From positions 1-64,000 of the forward strand of contig NZ_MLHS01000002.1 in the NCBI RefSeq assembly GCF_001999335.1: a stretch of 64,000 nt of DNA. The letters run 5' to 3'. Each line of letters starts with the position of its first letter. Position 1 is the first letter of the stretch. The position numbers and the translations under genes were made by a program. This DNA comes from Rodentibacter sp. Ppn85 (lineage in GTDB: Bacteria; Pseudomonadota; Gammaproteobacteria; Enterobacterales; Pasteurellaceae). Below are positions 60,904-64,000 of the stretch, piece by piece. Under the pieces are notes generated by a model. The model saw only the letters and a list, made by a program, of their open reading frames with translations. It was not told the DNA's origin and did no database searches.

Positions 60904-62646
60904 ATGTTAAAATGGCACGAATTTTTCTATAAAGGCATTCCAGTGCAATTCACTCGTTCAGTTTCTTTACGTATTGCAAAATATCTTTCTCTTATCATTA
61001 TTGCTGCGGGGGTTATTAGTTCTCTGAGTTTAGCGATTATGGCGAGTAATAAATCCGATGCTGAAGCGATTAATGTTTCCGGTTCACTTCGTATGCAAAG
61101 TTATCGTTTGCTGTACTTGATGGAAAAGCAGCCGAACACTGTTGAAAAAAATCTAGGGTTTTATGAAAAAAGCCTCCATGCTCCAAGTTTGATGGATATT
61201 CAGCATCAATTATTTACTCCCGATGCAGTAAAACAATCGTACCAAACCATCCTTCAACGTTGGGCGATAATGGAAAATTTTGCCCGACAAAATGATATTC
61301 AACAATACAGTCGAAATCTCACGGATTATGTGAGTGAAGTGGATTATTTTGTGTTTGAATTGCAACGTTTTAGTGAGCAAAAATGGCTTTTGGCGTTATC
61401 CGTACTGTGTTTTTCGATGTTACTCATTGTGGGGATGGTCTCTTATGTCATTTGGTTTACGCAACGTGAAGTGGTGAAACCGTTAAAATTGCTCACGCGG
61501 GCCAGTATACAAGTGCAAATGCGCCAGTTTAAACATATTCCGCTTGATACGAAAAATGATAATGAGCTTGGTACGTTAGCGCGAGTATTCACGCAAATGT
61601 CAACAGAGTTGGGTAAACTGTATTCACGTCTTGAAGATGCAGTGAATGAAAAAACACAAAAATTACGTCAAACCAACCGCTCTTTATCGACCCTCTACCA
61701 AAGCTCACAGTTACTTACTATGAATGCAATTGATGATAAAATTCTCAGCCAAATATTGCACCAGATTTTTGTGAGTGAACATTTGAGCTATATTGAATTG
61801 GATATTTTAGGGGCGGAGCATTGGGATATTGCATTAGGAGAGAAAAATACGTATCAGAGTCTGGAAACGCAAGAATTGAAAGTGGAAAGTGAGGTGCTGG
61901 GTGTGCTTTCATGGCAAGCAGGATTACCTTGCCCTGATCCTCGAATGATGCAAAATTTGGCGCAAATGTTAGCACGAGCCTTATATTTCCACAAAAATCA
62001 ACGTCAGCAAGAACAACTTTTATTAATGGAAGAACGATCTATTATTGCGCGAGAGTTACATGATTCATTGGCTCAAGTATTATCTTTTTTACAGATCCAA
62101 CTTGCTTTGTTGAAACATAATTTAAGGAAGAATGATGAAGCGGCACGACAGAAAAGTTTTGCCATTATTGATAACTTTGAACAAGCCCTTTCTAGCGGTT
62201 ATATGCAGTTGCGTGAGTTGTTGGCTACCTTCCGTCTAACAGTACAGGAGGCTAATTTACAGCAGGCATTGGAACAAGTTGTTGATTCTTTGCGTCCGCA
62301 AACTAATATGCGAATGAGAGTAAATAGCCAGCTCCCGTCACAAAGCTTGAATCCCCAGCAACTCGTCCATTTGCTACAAGTTGTACGTGAAGCGACTTTA
62401 AATGCGATCAAACATTCACTGGGAACGACAATTGAAATTACTGCTCATATCAATCCAGAGGGAGAGTATGAAATTCTTATTCAAGATGATGGCGTTGGCA
62501 TTCCAAGTTTAGATGAACCGGAAGGGCATTACGGATTAAATATTATGGCGGAACGTTGTGGTCAGCTCAATGCAGAATTAACCATTAATCGCCGTGAACA
62601 GGGCGGTACACAAGTTAAAATCACGTTACCACAGAAGCTATTTTAA
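60904..62646 (+). CDS. narQ: Nitrate/nitrite sensor histidine kinase (NarQ-type)
   Basis: Inner-membrane kinase for NarP, which controls nrf and related genes. 580 residues: first helix about 28-48, the nitrate-binding P-box SGSLRMQSYRLLYLME just after it, periplasmic domain, second helix about 160-182, HAMP (KPLKLLTRASIQVQ to LARVFTQMSTEL), coiled signalling helix, a GAF-like module, the phospho-accepting H in ARELHDSLAQVLSFLQIQLALL, and the ATPase N and G boxes (REATLNAIKHS, DDGVGIP). Start ATG follows GGGGTATTTTT. No regulator gene is adjacent, as for narQ. Confidence 0.93.
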   Translation: MLKWHEFFYKGIPVQFTRSVSLRIAKYLSLIIIAAGVISSLSLAIMASNKSDAEAINVSGSLRMQSYRLLYLMEKQPNTVEKNLGFYEKSLHAPSLMDIQHQLFTPDAVKQSYQTILQRWAIMENFARQNDIQQYSRNLTDYVSEVDYFVFELQRFSEQKWLLALSVLCFSMLLIVGMVSYVIWFTQREVVKPLKLLTRASIQVQMRQFKHIPLDTKNDNELGTLARVFTQMSTELGKLYSRLEDAVNEKTQKLRQTNRSLSTLYQSSQLLTMNAIDDKILSQILHQIFVSEHLSYIELDILGAEHWDIALGEKNTYQSLETQELKVESEVLGVLSWQAGLPCPDPRMMQNLAQMLARALYFHKNQRQQEQLLLMEERSIIARELHDSLAQVLSFLQIQLALLKHNLRKNDEAARQKSFAIIDNFEQALSSGYMQLRELLATFRLTVQEANLQQALEQVVDSLRPQTNMRMRVNSQLPSQSLNPQQLVHLLQVVREATLNAIKHSLGTTIEITAHINPEGEYEILIQDDGVGIPSLDEPEGHYGLNIMAERCGQLNAELTINRREQGGTQVKITLPQKLF

Positions 62647-62655
62647 GGAAACATA

Positions 62656-63681
62656 ATGAAAAGTTTACAATATTTTCATACCTTTCATATTTCAGCCAAT
62701 GCGAATGAGATTACTGAAGTAAAAAATCTTGAACAATTGAAAGGGGCTTGGATTGGAGCAAAGGCTCAGAATCTTCCCGTACTGTTTCTCGGGCAAGGTA
62801 GTAACATGCTTTTTGTCGAAGATTTTAATGGGATCGTTATTATCAATCGACTATTGGGTATTAGCCATAAACAAGATGATTGTTTTCACTATCTCCACGT
62901 CAATTCCGGGGAAAATTGGCATAATTTGGTGAGATACAGTCTTGAACGGGGCATTGGAGGGTTAGAAAATCTTGCACTGATTCCGGGCTGTGCAGGATCA
63001 GCGCCGATTCAAAATATCGGCGCTTATGGTGTGGAATTTAAAGATGTTTGTCATTATGTTGATGTACTCGATTTGGCAACGGACAAACAATTTCGATTAA
63101 GTACGGAAGAATGTGATTTTGGTTATCGGGAAAGTATTTTTAAGCACCGTTATCGGCATGATCATGTAATTATTGCGATAGGGTTAAAACTGTCAAAAAA
63201 TTGGCAACCCGTATTGGAATACGGTACGCTTGTAAATTTCGATAGGGAAAGGGTAACGGTGAAACAAATATTTGATGAAGTTTGCCATATTCGCCAAAGT
63301 AAATTACCGAATCCTGATGTGTTTGGCAATGCGGGGAGTTTTTTTAAGAACCCGGTGATTAGTGCCAAACAGTTTTCCGAATTGCAAAAACTTAACGAAA
63401 ATCTACCGCACTTTCCACAGCCTGATGGACGTGTAAAGCTCGCAGCAGGTTGGTTAATTGAACAATGTAATCTTAAAGGCTTTAAAATTGGTGGTGCTTC
63501 AGTGCACAAAAAACAGGCATTAGTACTGATTAATGAGAATAACGCAACAGGACAAGATGTAGTGAAGCTTGCGCATTATATCCGTCAAACAGTGGCGGAA
63601 AAATTTGCTGTCTATCTCCAACCGGAAGTTCGTTTTATCGGAGCGGAGGGGGAGATCGATAGTGAAAAGGCGATTGCTTAA
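62656..63681 (+). CDS. murB: UDP-N-acetylenolpyruvoylglucosamine reductase
   Basis: FAD/NADPH enzyme making UDP-MurNAc for peptidoglycan. 341 residues: FAD-binding [52 protein letters not shown], and the catalytic serine/glutamate region [13 protein letters not shown] and [10 protein letters not shown]. It begins 9 bases after narQ, with AAGGAAACATA as ribosome-binding site. narQ-murB adjacency also occurs in H. influenzae. Confidence 0.97.
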   Translation: MKSLQYFHTFHISANANEITEVKNLEQLKGAWIGAKAQNLPVLFLGQGSNMLFVEDFNGIVIINRLLGISHKQDDCFHYLHVNSGENWHNLVRYSLERGIGGLENLALIPGCAGSAPIQNIGAYGVEFKDVCHYVDVLDLATDKQFRLSTEECDFGYRESIFKHRYRHDHVIIAIGLKLSKNWQPVLEYGTLVNFDRERVTVKQIFDEVCHIRQSKLPNPDVFGNAGSFFKNPVISAKQFSELQKLNENLPHFPQPDGRVKLAAGWLIEQCNLKGFKIGGASVHKKQALVLINENNATGQDVVKLAHYIRQTVAEKFAVYLQPEVRFIGAEGEIDSEKAIA

Positions 63682-63752
63682 TTTTTTCGTGTATAAGTGC
63701 TAGAATTTGCTATCGTATTGAATAAAGATTCCTATCAATAAAGGAAAATAGA

Positions 63753-64000
63753 ATGAATTTTAAAGAGATTTTAGATACGTTTCCGATAATTGATCACCTA
63801 ACCGGGTTAAATGTAAAGCAAGATGGTGAGATCATTCATAATATTCCCGCCATAGCAGGAAAGCTAGGGTCATTGCGCCTTTACAACGCTCTTGCGGAAA
63901 AATTTAATGGAAAATTAGACCGCACTTCGGCGCAACAGGGCATAGATTGGTTTGCGGAATATGTGGAAGATGCCAAGAGAAATCCAGGTAAACACCCCAA
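63753..64000 (+). CDS. DUF2322 family protein (truncated by window end)
   Basis: The first 82 codons of a gene that runs off the window. The start MNFKEILDTFPIIDHLTGLN and the stretch GSLRLYNALAEKF, then WFAEYVEDAKRNPGKHP, match the short DUF2322 family known from Haemophilus and Neisseria, normally about 100 residues. Function unknown. ATG follows AAAGGAAAATAG. It has an internal uptake signal at about 63921. Confidence 0.8.
   Translation, partial: MNFKEILDTFPIIDHLTGLNVKQDGEIIHNIPAIAGKLGSLRLYNALAEKFNGKLDRTSAQQGIDWFAEYVEDAKRNPGKHP

Overview
The window is chromosomal DNA from a gamma-proteobacterium of the family Pasteurellaceae. The clearest sign is the many copies, on both strands, of the Haemophilus-type DNA uptake signal sequence core AAGTGCGGT, often as inverted pairs that double as intrinsic terminators. 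The proteins and gene order also match Haemophilus/Aggregatibacter blocks: grcA-lepA-lepB-rnc-era, mutM-rpmG-rpmB-radC-coaBC-dut-slmA-yheU-crp, pilABCD and lgt-thyA-tadA. Genus cannot be fixed by eye. No prophage, CRISPR array, rRNA or tRNA gene was seen. Almost everything is core genome, with small accessory scars.

Layout. 1-4.3 kb: purD, a DUF711 gene and glyA (purine and one-carbon metabolism). 4.4-7.6 kb: yajC-secD-secF on the minus strand. 7.9-9.1 kb: a broken Sel1/DUF6396 gene. 9.2-13.7 kb, minus strand: accC, accB, aroQ, menC, menB. 13.8-17.5 kb: a lipoprotein, a phosphohexomutase, an SMR exporter and a YczE-type membrane protein. 17.7-21.3 kb: quinol nitric oxide reductase (norB) and a SpoU-class methyltransferase. 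21.4-27.3 kb, plus strand: pssA, queA, tgt, a hemerythrin, a TusA-like protein and a YeiH transporter. 27.6-28.1 kb: a decayed IS200-type element. 28.1-34.3 kb, minus strand: rhlB, then a tight operon pilA-pilB-pilC-pilD-coaE-yacG-GNAT. 34.4-39.1 kb: ampD, a DnaA-box cluster, rppH, a TauE-type exporter, lgt, thyA, tadA. 39.1-45.4 kb: a YjbR-type protein, ung, grcA, lepA, lepB, rnc, era. 45.5-54.2 kb, minus strand: the full nitrite-ammonification locus nrfA-B-C-D-E, a DsbE-type thioredoxin, a CcmH/TPR fusion and an HI0933-type flavoprotein. 54.8-60.4 kb: mutM, rpmG, rpmB, radC, coaBC, dut, slmA, yheU, crp. 60.5-64 kb: a highly structured non-coding block, a NarQ-type nitrate/nitrite sensor kinase, murB and the start of a DUF2322 gene.

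How the genes work together. Three themes stand out. First, anaerobic nitrogen-oxide respiration: Nrf nitrite reductase with its haem-attachment proteins, qNOR, a nitrate/nitrite sensor, GrcA and a hemerythrin. Second, natural transformation: pilABCD preceded by a near-perfect CRP-S (Sxy-dependent) site, radC with a weaker CRP-S-like site, crp itself and the uptake signals. Third, replication and cell-cycle control: a DnaA-box cluster upstream of rppH, the position where Escherichia coli carries the DnaA-reactivating locus DARS2, and slmA.

The observations most worth a second look are the DARS2-like cluster, the structured block between crp and narQ, internal terminators that split accB from accC and cut the nrf operon into three parts, the CRP-S sites, and a family of dispersed hairpins related to the IS200 remnant.
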